NCBI RefSeq assembly: GCF_022352215.1
Contig: NZ_JAKRWF010000001.1
Coordinates: forward strand, 1,612,001-1,676,000
Source of the DNA: Flavihumibacter cheonanensis
GTDB taxonomy: Bacteria; Bacteroidota; Bacteroidia; Chitinophagales; Chitinophagaceae
Reading direction: 5' to 3'
DNA: 64,000 nt
Shown here one piece after another: positions 33,562 through 41,573 of the stretch (within the stretch, counting starts at the first letter, position 1; each line of letters opens with the position of its first letter). Position numbers and translations under genes: made by a program. The notes under the pieces were generated by a model that was not told the DNA's origin, ran no database searches, and saw nothing but the letters and a program-made list of their open reading frames with translations.

Positions 33562-33769
33562 AACAAGATTTATTCATCTGAATTGGCGGACAAGCTACTG
33601 TGCCGTAACTGCAAAACACACAACAATCTCCCTGCTTTGGTTTTAATATTGTTTCGCAGTTTGTACACTTATAAAAGTATTGACAGGCATCCGTAGGCAT
33701 GGTTTCATCTTTTTGAAAACCGCATTCGGGACAAGTAATAGTAGATTGTAGCGTTAGTGTTTTCTCCAT
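33554..33769 (-). CDS. GDCCVxC-domain small protein
   Basis: This 71-residue soluble protein has ten Cys. Two zinc-ribbon-like pairs (TCPECGFQ and YKCTNCETIL) are followed by the defining motif GDCCVFCSYGTVACPP and a terminal CC. Such proteins occur beside mercury transporters in Bacteroidota and probably bind thiophilic metal in the cytoplasm. The gene follows merTP after six bases in the arsR operon. Confidence 0.88.
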   Translation of the reverse strand: MEKTLTLQSTITCPECGFQKDETMPTDACQYFYKCTNCETILKPKQGDCCVFCSYGTVACPPIQMNKSCCA

Positions 33770-33775
33770 TCTTTA

Positions 33776-35047
33776 TTAGTTTTTATCGCAGCAAGATTTA
33801 CCGCTTCCGGGTGAACATGATTTATCTTTTTCACAACTTTCTTCAGATGCAATACAAAGTTCTACATGAGGCATTTTGCCTTTGCCTACATATTTTTCTC
33901 CGGCTTGTTGTATCTGGCTCTCTACTTTATTATACGCTTCTGTTGTTAAGTCTTTGTAAGAAGAAATTGAAAGAAACAGGTCAGCATAAATCATTTCAAT
34001 ATCCGCCTGAAACTGTTTTTCAAATGATGGCTTTATCAATTTCTTTTCTTTGTAACTGGCAATAGTATTCTTTGCAATAATACCTGCTTCTTCTTTACTT
34101 AATTTATCAACCTCTTTGCCCCTATACCATTCACTGCTATTCGGAAATGTATTAGCATAATCAGTTGCTTCTGTTTGGGCTAAAGTAGTAAGTTCAATAT
34201 TATGATTGGTGCTAACCGTTTTAATAATTTCTACTTTTTTATCTGCTTCGGTTTTAGTATTCCATTTTACTGCTACAACTGTTCCCGTTTTATTTAACCA
34301 TGCCCCTTCTACTGCATCATTATACTTTTCTAAATCAACTAACAAAAACTTTGCTTTACTGCCGCAACCAATTGATGGGGCAGCATGACAAACTAATGGA
34401 GCTTCGTAGAATGAAACGCCTGTATTATCTGCATTCATAAAATCATAGCTTTTTACTTTGTATCCTGTTTTATTAATTGCTGCCTCTATTGTCTTTTCAT
34501 CAACTTTTGATTTATCAAAAGTGACTAAACTGCTCCGGGTGGCATAAGAAGTTTTATAAGCTAATACTCCATTTACTTTAGACAGTTCATTGTTTACATG
34601 TTCCTCGCAACCCTCGCAGGTCATACCTTGTATTGTGAACTTTACCTCTTGTTTGTTATCAACCACTGCAAGTGTTGCCTGCACTTTTGGTTTTGGATAA
34701 AACACTTTTGCATACAATGGAAAAGTCATCATCAGAATAGCAAAGACAGTTACTATTCCCAAAAATGTTTTGGACTGAAGGAATGAAGCCTTCTTAGTTG
34801 TTTCGCAATTGCAATCCATATCATTAGTTTTTATTGCTTTCAATTTTAAATACCATGCAAATGCCAATACAGCAATTGACAGTCCTATTAAATAAGGTCT
34901 TGCTGGTTCTATCCATGAAAAGTTAGCGGCAATGCTGCTGCTACCGGCAAGTAATGCAATAACAGGAGTAATACAGCAAAGTGAAGCTGCAATAGCAGTA
35001 AGAACACCTGCGCCGGTAAATGTGCCTGTAGATTTTATACTTATCAT
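33776..35047 (-). CDS. MerTP-type mercury transporter with C-terminal extension
   Basis: This is a 423-residue protein. Residues 1-120 form a MerT-like part with three helices, including the Cys pair C24-C25 (ASLCCITPVIALLAG) and CNC before the third helix. Residues ~130-200 form an HMA domain with GMTCEGCEEHV (C144, C147). This MerT-MerP fusion is known in Bacteroidota at about 200 residues. The remaining ~220 residues are extra: APLVCHAAPSIGCGS, an alpha/beta part, a helical part and a Cys-rich tail CSPGSGKSCC. The start overlaps arsR by ATGA. No mercuric reductase gene (merA) is visible. Confidence 0.85.
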   Translation of the reverse strand: MISIKSTGTFTGAGVLTAIAASLCCITPVIALLAGSSSIAANFSWIEPARPYLIGLSIAVLAFAWYLKLKAIKTNDMDCNCETTKKASFLQSKTFLGIVTVFAILMMTFPLYAKVFYPKPKVQATLAVVDNKQEVKFTIQGMTCEGCEEHVNNELSKVNGVLAYKTSYATRSSLVTFDKSKVDEKTIEAAINKTGYKVKSYDFMNADNTGVSFYEAPLVCHAAPSIGCGSKAKFLLVDLEKYNDAVEGAWLNKTGTVVAVKWNTKTEADKKVEIIKTVSTNHNIELTTLAQTEATDYANTFPNSSEWYRGKEVDKLSKEEAGIIAKNTIASYKEKKLIKPSFEKQFQADIEMIYADLFLSISSYKDLTTEAYNKVESQIQQAGEKYVGKGKMPHVELCIASEESCEKDKSCSPGSGKSCCDKN

Positions 35048-35421
35048 ACTGTTTCCAGTTTTTGAGTTTGTACATTAATATGTTTGAAGAATGGCTTTAA
35101 TATCTTTAAGTTTTCCTGTATAAGAGAATAATAAATTGTTTGCCCTTCTTTCCTGGTTTCGACAATGTTTCCATCCTTCAACTTTCGCAGATGCTGTGAT
35201 ACGGCAGGTATACTCATGCCTAAAATATCAGCAAGGTCGCAGGGACATAATTCTTTTTCTTCTTCCAATAAATAGATGATCTTCAGCCTTACTTCATTGC
35301 CTGCTAAAGCCAATATATTAGACAGGTTTGCAAAAGACTTCTGTGCAGTCTTCAACTTGCTTTTACAATTCTTTATTTGCTCCTGATCTGCAAATAGCCT
35401 GATGCAAGTATTATTTTCCAT
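35044..35421 (-). CDS. ArsR/SmtB family metal-responsive repressor
   Basis: This 125-residue winged-helix repressor has the recognition region CDLADILGMSIPAVSQHLRK. Helix alpha-3 carries C59-P-C61 (ELCPCDL), the place where ArsR/CadC-type sensors bind thiophilic metals, with extra N-terminal Cys at 6 and 19 that resemble the CadC layout. It should leave the operator when mercury, cadmium or lead binds. The operator at 35445-35468 sits ~25 bases upstream, and the gene leads the merTP operon. Confidence 0.92.
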   Translation of the reverse strand: MENNTCIRLFADQEQIKNCKSKLKTAQKSFANLSNILALAGNEVRLKIIYLLEEEKELCPCDLADILGMSIPAVSQHLRKLKDGNIVETRKEGQTIYYSLIQENLKILKPFFKHINVQTQKLETV

Positions 35422-35426
35422 GAGGG

Positions 35427-35457
35427 CAAAGATAGGATAAATAATTATTTAAGCAAA
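35427..35457 (-). promoter_or_regulatory. Promoter of the arsR-merTP operon
   Basis: On the minus strand TTTG (35457-35454), then 19 bases, then TATCTTTG (35434-35427): a full match to the Bacteroidota consensus. Only five bases separate it from the arsR ATG, so transcription would start at or within the start codon. Confidence 0.7.
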
Positions 35458-35468
35458 TGCTTAAATAA
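35445..35468. promoter_or_regulatory. ArsR operator palindrome
   Basis: A perfect inverted repeat with 11-base arms, TTATTTAAGCA and TGCTTAAATAA, is separated by two bases (AA). This is the size and look of ArsR/SmtB operators. It covers the -33 box, so bound repressor would block polymerase. Confidence 0.8.
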
Positions 35469-35494
35469 TAGAACAAGCTGCATGACATCATCTT

Positions 35495-37480
35495 TTACAC
35501 CTTCATTCTCTGTATTCTCACTGCATTTAAAATAGCCAGTAAAGCCACTCCCACATCAGCTATCACCGCCTCCCATAGAGTGGCTATGCCACCTGCACCC
35601 AAAATCAATACAAATATTTTCACAGTCATCGCCATAATGATATTTTGCCAAACGATGTTCCGGGTTATCTTACCAATTTTGATTGCAGAAACAATCTTAT
35701 GGGGCTGGTCGTTCTGAATAACCACATCTGCTGTTTCAATAGTGGCATCACTGCCTAAACCGCCCATAGCTATTCCTGCATCAGCTAAAGCCACAACAGG
35801 CGCATCATTCACACCATCGCCAACAAAAGCGATATGCCTGCCTTCATCTTTTAGTTTCTGCACTTTCTCAACTTTACCTTCCGGTAACAAATCTCCATAA
35901 GCTTCATCTATACCAATTCTCTTTGCGACTTCATCAACCACAGACTGCTTATCACCAGAGAGCATTACTGTTTTAATATCCAAGCTGTGCATGTCTTTGA
36001 CGGCTTGTACTGCATCTTCTTTTATTTCGTCAGCAATAGTGATATAACCTGCATACTGATTGTTGATTGCCACAACAACGATTGTGTCAACAATCTTTTC
36101 TATTTCCGAAGGGTAAGGTATATTGTACTTCCTCAACAGTTTTGCATTTCCGGCCAGCATATCCTTTCCCTCCACTTTTCCCTTTAAGCCATGACCTGAA
36201 ATTTCTTCTACTGCATCGGCCTTGATATCATTTATTGTATCACCCGCATATTCTGTTACTGCTTTGGCTATCGGGTGGGTGGAGTTCTTTTCCAGTGCGG
36301 CGGTAAGTTTTACCAATTCCTTTTCATCCATATCTACAGGAACAACTTGTTGTACTTTAAATACTCCCTTCGTCAGTGTCCCGGTTTTATCCATCACCAC
36401 CGCATTCACTTTTGTCATTACATCAAGAAAATTTCCTCCCTTAAATAAAATGCCGTTGCGGGATGCAAGACCTATTCCACCAAAATATCCCAACGGAATA
36501 GAAACGACCAATGCACATGGACAACTGATAACTAAGAAAACCAATGCCCGGTAGAACCAGGTTTGAAAATTATAATCATCCACAAAAAAGTAAGGAACAA
36601 AACATACCGCCACTGCAAGAAAGAAAACGATGGGAGTATAAATTTTTGCAAACCGAGAAATGAATAATTGTGTTTGTGATTTTCTTGCGGTAGCATCCTG
36701 TACCATTTCTAAGATCTTACTCAGTTTGCTGTCTCTAAACAGCGCTTTTACTTTAATTTCTGCAACGGTATTGAGGTTGATCATTCCTGCAAGGATAGTC
36801 TCACCTTTGTATTTTGTATCAGGTTTACTTTCGCCGGTCAATGCTGCTGTATTGAAGGAAGCATTCTCTGAAAGTAATTCTCCGTCTAATGCTACTTTTT
36901 CTCCCGGCTTCACCTGGATAGTTTCCTCTAATTCAATAATCGAGGGATCGGCAACAAGCGGTGAGCCATTTCTTATCACCGTTACTTCATCAGGTCTTAC
37001 ATCCAGCAGAGCTTTGATACTTCTTTTTGCATTATTAACCGCTGCATCCTGGAACCATTCCCCGATTTGATAAAATACCATTACTGCCACACCTTCTTCA
37101 TATTCGCCAATTACAAATGCGCCAATGGTGGCAACACTCATCAATACAAACTCATTGAATATATCTCCTCGTTTTGATTTCCTGAAAGCAAGGGCTAAAA
37201 CGTTTCTGCCAGCTAAGAAATAGGCAATACCGTTTATTCCCAGTGACGGTGTTTTAGGTAGTTCAATTTTAAAGCCATATTCCAATATTAACAAAACGAT
37301 TAAAATGAATAGGGCCAATAATAAATCCCAGTGTTTTTTCCATCCCGGGTCTTCTTTGCTTTCTACTTTATGATTGTGTCCATCATCAGCAAAAGGGGTT
37401 CGTTTTTTTTCTTCGTTGGTTTTTATCAAATCACCTTTTTGTATTTCTGTAATCTGATGATCTTCGTGTTTGTGTTCCAT
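35495..37480 (-). CDS. Heavy-metal P1B-type ATPase (Zn/Cd/Pb type)
   Basis: This is a 661-residue metal-exporting ATPase of the inner membrane. A His-rich cytoplasmic N-terminus (EHKHEDHQ, DDGHNHK) takes the place of an HMA domain. The actuator motif TGES, the membrane CPC in VISCPCALVVSIPLG, the phosphorylation loop VMDKTGTLTKG, the SxHP-type loop KNSTHPIAKAV and the hinge GDGVNDAPV are present. The last helix has IADVGVALLAILNA, whose Asp marks the P1B-2 (zinc, cadmium, lead) class. The ATG at 37480 is preferred over a TTG at 37489. It follows the UreH-like gene directly. Confidence 0.93.
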   Translation of the reverse strand: MEHKHEDHQITEIQKGDLIKTNEEKKRTPFADDGHNHKVESKEDPGWKKHWDLLLALFILIVLLILEYGFKIELPKTPSLGINGIAYFLAGRNVLALAFRKSKRGDIFNEFVLMSVATIGAFVIGEYEEGVAVMVFYQIGEWFQDAAVNNAKRSIKALLDVRPDEVTVIRNGSPLVADPSIIELEETIQVKPGEKVALDGELLSENASFNTAALTGESKPDTKYKGETILAGMINLNTVAEIKVKALFRDSKLSKILEMVQDATARKSQTQLFISRFAKIYTPIVFFLAVAVCFVPYFFVDDYNFQTWFYRALVFLVISCPCALVVSIPLGYFGGIGLASRNGILFKGGNFLDVMTKVNAVVMDKTGTLTKGVFKVQQVVPVDMDEKELVKLTAALEKNSTHPIAKAVTEYAGDTINDIKADAVEEISGHGLKGKVEGKDMLAGNAKLLRKYNIPYPSEIEKIVDTIVVVAINNQYAGYITIADEIKEDAVQAVKDMHSLDIKTVMLSGDKQSVVDEVAKRIGIDEAYGDLLPEGKVEKVQKLKDEGRHIAFVGDGVNDAPVVALADAGIAMGGLGSDATIETADVVIQNDQPHKIVSAIKIGKITRNIVWQNIIMAMTVKIFVLILGAGGIATLWEAVIADVGVALLAILNAVRIQRMKV

Positions 37481-37489
37481 ATAGCTCAA

Positions 37490-38101
37490 TTAAATAAAAT
37501 ATGAAATAATACCGGTGACAATTAGAACCAACCCGGTTACAATTCCCGAATTGTGTTCCCATTTATGCCAGTTGAGTTTCAATAAACCTTTGTAAGCAAA
37601 TCGTATCCATATCACCATGCCGGTGATGGTTATAACACCGTACATCATCGCTATCAATCCCAGCATCCACCATCCCTTTGTTCCTGCCAATAAAAAATAG
37701 GCCTCTATTTCCAAACAGGGCGACAAAAACATGGCTATTACCAAAGCACTGATTATTTTGCCTTTCGACTTACCGGCTATTTTTTGTTTTTCCAAATGAA
37801 AGTGATGATGGACATAATGCTGCCTGACAAAAAATAGCCCGATTAGTATCAAAATGGATGGAGCAATAATGCGAGTGAAATGTTCAATGTTTTCATTTAA
37901 TTCAAGCCCAATAAGGCCAAGCAAAATTCCGATTATAATAGTGCTAAGAACATGGGCCAGACCGGAAACAAATGTCACCCTCTCAGTTTCGCCTAAATCC
38001 CAATTCTCCCTTTTGCCTATTGCAAGCACTGGCAGCCAATGACTGGGAATAACAGCATGTAAGAGACTTATTATTAAACTTCCGGTTATGATTGAAAACA
38101 T
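37490..38101 (-). CDS. UreH/NiCoT-like polytopic membrane protein
   Basis: This is a 203-residue protein with about six helices. The first helix SLLHAVIPSHWLPVLAIG has a His-x5-His motif like that of nickel/cobalt and UreH/RcnA-type transporters. A His-rich loop (FFVRQHYVHHHFHLEKQ) and SPCLEIEAYFLLAG follow. It is likely a divalent-metal transporter. It is encoded directly before the P1B ATPase and four bases after a hypothetical gene, so these form one transcript. The metal is unknown. Confidence 0.7.
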   Translation of the reverse strand: MFSIITGSLIISLLHAVIPSHWLPVLAIGKRENWDLGETERVTFVSGLAHVLSTIIIGILLGLIGLELNENIEHFTRIIAPSILILIGLFFVRQHYVHHHFHLEKQKIAGKSKGKIISALVIAMFLSPCLEIEAYFLLAGTKGWWMLGLIAMMYGVITITGMVIWIRFAYKGLLKLNWHKWEHNSGIVTGLVLIVTGIISYFI

Positions 38102-38105
38102 AGAA

Positions 38106-38561
38106 CTACAAATTATCCATTTTTAAAGGCAGGTTTCTAAAAATTTCTTCCACTACAGCTTGTTTATCCTTTGCAAAATGATCAAGCTCTATTTTTATTT
38201 CGCCATTTGATGAAATACCACCACCTAACACTCCTTTTATCTTTTTCAAGCTCTCTTCCAACGGAATACTTATGCCACTAGCATGGTATGGGTCTGCAAT
38301 ACCCGTTACTGATGTGGGCAGGTGAATATTTACTCCAGTGATAGCAGTCTCCGTATTGGTTACTATTAATTCAATTTCGTCAAGCGATGCATTTTTCAAT
38401 TCATAACTAATGTAAATCTGTGCGAATTTTTCATCTTTCCTAATTATCTCTACTTGTTCTGTAGCGCAATAATTTTTCAAGGCAGCTGTAAGATGCTCAT
38501 ACCAGGTGGGATCATTTCCCCTGATAGTCACATTAAAAAAAAGTTGTATCGTTGCCATCAT
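38106..38561 (-). CDS. Hypothetical protein, 151 aa, metal-cluster associated
   Basis: This is a soluble protein without signal peptide. Two alternating strand/helix halves, from IQLFFNVTIRGNDPTWYEHL through LDEIELIVTNTE and then a Gly-rich turn VLGGGISSNGEIKIELD, hint at a ferredoxin-like fold. No Cys-based metal motif is visible. The start has two consecutive ATGs (38561, 38558). It is co-transcribed with the membrane protein and ATPase downstream. Confidence 0.6.
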   Translation of the reverse strand: MMATIQLFFNVTIRGNDPTWYEHLTAALKNYCATEQVEIIRKDEKFAQIYISYELKNASLDEIELIVTNTETAITGVNIHLPTSVTGIADPYHASGISIPLEESLKKIKGVLGGGISSNGEIKIELDHFAKDKQAVVEEIFRNLPLKMDNL

Positions 38562-38568
38562 GTTTTTT

Positions 38569-38640
38569 TTATTTTTTTAAAGCCTGTATTGTGATTGCTC
38601 CACCAAGATTCGCTCTCTTCAATTTCGTACTGTATTCCAT
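38569..38640 (-). other. 23-residue ORF upstream of a metal gene
   Basis: A short frame MEYSTKLKRANLGG ending ITIQALKK ends eight bases before the next gene. Its end resembles the in-frame tail found after the methyltransferase stop (TTTIQALKN at 39521-39589). It may be a real micro-protein or a repeated remnant. Confidence 0.3.
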
Positions 38641-38698
38641 TTTTACTGACAGTGGTTTTTTAGACTGCAGATATGTGTACTTTTTGTGCTGATGCACA

Positions 38699-39496
38699 TT
38701 ACAATTTTAAAATCCTGTAAGCTCCGAATCCGACCAAAATAAATACTATAATACCTATAATTAAATCGGGTAGCTTAGATGATGTAAAATACACTAACGC
38801 CCCTGCTATCATTACGCCTATGTTTACCATTACATCATTTGAAGTAAATATTGTGCTTGCCTGCATGTGGGCCTCTTTGCTCTTTGACTTTTGCAATAAA
38901 TAAAGTGAAACTGCATTACCGATTAGAGCGAAAAATGAAATGCCTATCATAGTTTTAAACTCTGGCGGCTCACCATAACCTAAAAATCTTCTCACTACTT
39001 CTATAAAGCCAAATACTGCAAGAAGCAACTGGAAGTAACCGCTGATATGTGCAATTCTTCTTTTGTGAATTGCCGCTTTGCCTACTACAAAGAGAGCTAA
39101 ACCATATACAATTGAATCGGCAAGCATATCAAGGCTATCTGCCACCAGTCCCATCGAACCGGAAATGAAGCCCGTAACAATTTCAAGAGCGAAAAAGAAA
39201 AAGTTTATTGCCAGAACCTGCCAAAGCAATTTCCTTTCCTGTTTTGTGGTATCTGTGAACAATAATTCTTCTTCATCGTTTATTTCTTCTGTTGCCAAAA
39301 CTGTTGAATTGAAATTCAGGCTGTCAATGGCAGACGTTATAGGCTCGGCTTTGCCTTCATGAATTACATCAAGTTTGCGGCTAGGTATGTCAAACTGCAG
39401 TGATTTAATGCTTTCAAAACCTTCTAATTTCATTCGTACTATGTTTTCTTCCGAAGGGCAATCCATTTTTGAAATCTTGTAAGTCGTCTTGTTCAT
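38699..39496 (-). CDS. Cation diffusion facilitator-like transporter with N-terminal HMA
   Basis: This is a 265-residue protein. Residues 1-75 form an HMA-like domain with a single-Cys motif KMDCPSEENIVRMK. The membrane part has about six helices with the CDF site in GLVADSLDMLADSIVYGLAL and a second site near FTSNDVMVNIGV. The usual cytoplasmic C-terminal domain is missing, as in related Bacteroidota proteins. It probably exports zinc or another divalent metal by proton antiport. It lies between the methyltransferase and the 151-residue hypothetical gene. Confidence 0.82.
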   Translation of the reverse strand: MNKTTYKISKMDCPSEENIVRMKLEGFESIKSLQFDIPSRKLDVIHEGKAEPITSAIDSLNFNSTVLATEEINDEEELLFTDTTKQERKLLWQVLAINFFFFALEIVTGFISGSMGLVADSLDMLADSIVYGLALFVVGKAAIHKRRIAHISGYFQLLLAVFGFIEVVRRFLGYGEPPEFKTMIGISFFALIGNAVSLYLLQKSKSKEAHMQASTIFTSNDVMVNIGVMIAGALVYFTSSKLPDLIIGIIVFILVGFGAYRILKL

Positions 39497-39520
39497 TACA
39501 AACTATTGAATGGTTATAAC

Positions 39521-39589
39521 TTAATTGTGATTGTTTTTCAAAGCCTGAATAGTAGTTGTCTTTCCATGCTTGGCAATCCCTATGCTTCG
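39521..39589 (-). other. In-frame tail after the methyltransferase stop
   Basis: Directly after the TAG of the methyltransferase gene the same frame continues 22 codons (RSIGIAKHGKTTTIQALKN and on) to a TAA. The tail resembles the 38569-38640 peptide. There is no start codon, so it is either read-through sequence or a remnant. Confidence 0.3.
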
Positions 39590-40246
39590 CTAATTAATCT
39601 TTTTGCCCTTGTAGATACAAATACTTCCACCTATTGTACCGAACTTCTTCAATTCATTCACATCATCATAACCACATTCTTTTAAGAACCCGGGAAGTAA
39701 TCCTTTCACATTACTTGTAGTGGTTTTGAACCCGTCCAGGAACTGAACCCAATAAAACAAAAGTCGTGATAAAGAACTTTTCGGTTTTCCCCAATCTGCT
39801 ATACAGAATTCACCTCCTGGCTTTAGCACCCTTAATACTTCTTTAAACGTATTTATTTTGTCTGCATCCATTAAGTGATGAATCATTAAGCTGCTGGTTA
39901 CAACATCAAAATAATTATCAGGGAATGGTAGTTGATAAGACATTCCATGTGTCAATTCAATGTTTATTCCTTGCTGTTGAATTTTGCTTCGTGCTATTGC
40001 TAAAATATTTTCGTCGCCATCAAGTCCTGCAATTTTTGCGTTTGGGTAACTACGCTTCATCATTATTGCCAGCGTTGCCGTACCAGTACCAATATCCAAT
40101 ATCCTCTCAGGCTTTTTATTTGAGAAGCTTTGAATAACGAAAGTTTTCCAGGTTTGTTCTTTCAGGAATCTTTGAATTAGAAAGTCATAAAACTTTGTCA
40201 ACCAGTTATACTTTAATGCTGGTATATATGAAGATTGCATTGTCAT
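39590..40246 (-). CDS. Class I SAM-dependent methyltransferase
   Basis: This 218-residue soluble enzyme has motif I ILDIGTGTATLAIM, an acidic end of strand 2 (AGLDGDENIL), motif IV DVVTSSLMIHHL and the late EVLRVLKPGGEFCIADWG. It is of the UbiE/methyltransf_11 type. The Cys residues of arsenite methyltransferase (ArsM) are absent, so arsenic methylation is unlikely. The substrate is unknown; its place between CDF and RND genes suggests a role in metal or metalloid handling, or simply carriage with the island. Confidence 0.85.
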   Translation of the reverse strand: MTMQSSYIPALKYNWLTKFYDFLIQRFLKEQTWKTFVIQSFSNKKPERILDIGTGTATLAIMMKRSYPNAKIAGLDGDENILAIARSKIQQQGINIELTHGMSYQLPFPDNYFDVVTSSLMIHHLMDADKINTFKEVLRVLKPGGEFCIADWGKPKSSLSRLLFYWVQFLDGFKTTTSNVKGLLPGFLKECGYDDVNELKKFGTIGGSICIYKGKKIN

Positions 40247-40261
40247 AAAATAGTTTTTAGT

Positions 40262-41572
40262 TTATTCTTCTTCCTCGCCACCCTTTGTTTTTGATAAAAT
40301 ATAAAACGCCCCTTTGGTAACTACTCTTGCATTTTCTGGTGCTTTGTCAGCAAATGTGATTTGAATATATCCTAATTCAGCAACACCTGTTATCACTTCA
40401 ACCATTTTAAAAGCCAGTTTATTTTCATCACCTTTCGATTCCTCCTTTTTATCAGTTTTTTCTTCCTTTTCCTCCTGATCTTTATCTTTCACAGATTCCT
40501 GAAGTTCTTCATCTACAATGAAAACGTATTCCTTCCCCTCAGATTTAACCACTGCATCAACAGGTACTGCGGTTACACTCTCGTTTCCAACTTTAATCAA
40601 TGCGGATACATACATTCCGGGAATCAATTTATATTTCGCTCCATCTTTAATAACTGCATGAACTATGACCGCTTTATTTTCGCTTTCAAATGATTGGTTG
40701 ATACCATAGACACGTCCCGTTATCTGGCGATTATCCTGGTTGGTCAAAATGAAATTAACTTCCTGCCCAACTTTCACTTTGAATAAGTCTTTTTCAAAAA
40801 CAAGCAGATCACAATGAATGTTCGAGTTATCTATAATGTCCATTAAGGATTTTGTCACATCAACGTAGGACCCGACATTAATATTTATGTGTCCTATAAC
40901 TCCCCCAATAGGAGCACGAATGGGCAGTTGGGTTACTATATTACCATTCGCTATGGATGCCGGATTTATACCAAATTGTTTCATTTGAGCTTCCAAGCCC
41001 GTTAACCGGGCTTGTTCAGCTAATAAGTTGCTTTCGGCCTGTTGGTAAATTTTTCCCGTTCCGGCATTATTTTCTTTTAACTCTTTTTGTCTTTCAAATT
41101 CCTGCATTGTATAGGTATGGCCTTTTTTAATAGACAGATATTCTTGCTGTAATTTGATAAATTCGGGATTTTCAATCATCGCAAGAGTTTGCCCTTTTTT
41201 TACATAGTTACCTTCCAAAACAAAAATTCTCTTGATAACACCTCCTATTAAAGAAGTAACATCGGCTTTGTTTTGAGGAGGAACTTCAAGCTGGCCACTT
41301 GCTTTAATAACACTGCTAAGGTTTTTTAATTCAACCTTTCCTATTTCTATTCCAACAGCTTTCATCTGTTCTGTAGTAAGTTCAATCGCTTCAGAATGTT
41401 CTTCTTCTGCTTTATCAGAAATTTTCTTTTTATTCGCCGCTGTGCTATCGGATATTTCGACTTCTTGTTTACCGGATGAATTACAGGAGACCATTGTAAA
41501 AGCTGAAATAAGCATGACAATTATTGTAACGCTCATAATAACTATATCTTTAATTTTATTAACTGTGTTCAT
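40262..41572 (-). CDS. CzcB-like periplasmic adaptor of an RND pump
   Basis: This is a 436-residue membrane-fusion lipoprotein (IVMLISAFTMVSCNSSG). It has a barrel-sandwich hybrid part (ADVTSLIGGVIKRIFVLEGN and APIGGVIGHININVGS) flanking a helical hairpin rich in Lys/Gln/Glu (residues ~125-205), then beta-barrel and membrane-proximal domains. A highly charged insert (KDKDQEEKEEKTDKKEESK) sits in the last domain and is unusual. It links the inner pump and outer channel encoded by the fused gene one base upstream. Divalent metals are the likely cargo. Confidence 0.88.
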   Translation of the reverse strand: MNTVNKIKDIVIMSVTIIVMLISAFTMVSCNSSGKQEVEISDSTAANKKKISDKAEEEHSEAIELTTEQMKAVGIEIGKVELKNLSSVIKASGQLEVPPQNKADVTSLIGGVIKRIFVLEGNYVKKGQTLAMIENPEFIKLQQEYLSIKKGHTYTMQEFERQKELKENNAGTGKIYQQAESNLLAEQARLTGLEAQMKQFGINPASIANGNIVTQLPIRAPIGGVIGHININVGSYVDVTKSLMDIIDNSNIHCDLLVFEKDLFKVKVGQEVNFILTNQDNRQITGRVYGINQSFESENKAVIVHAVIKDGAKYKLIPGMYVSALIKVGNESVTAVPVDAVVKSEGKEYVFIVDEELQESVKDKDQEEKEEKTDKKEESKGDENKLAFKMVEVITGVAELGYIQITFADKAPENARVVTKGAFYILSKTKGGEEEE

Positions 41573-41573
41573 A

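Noticed and set aside
39590-40246. Arsenite methyltransferase in a metal island
   Set aside because: The conserved Cys residues of ArsM are not present.
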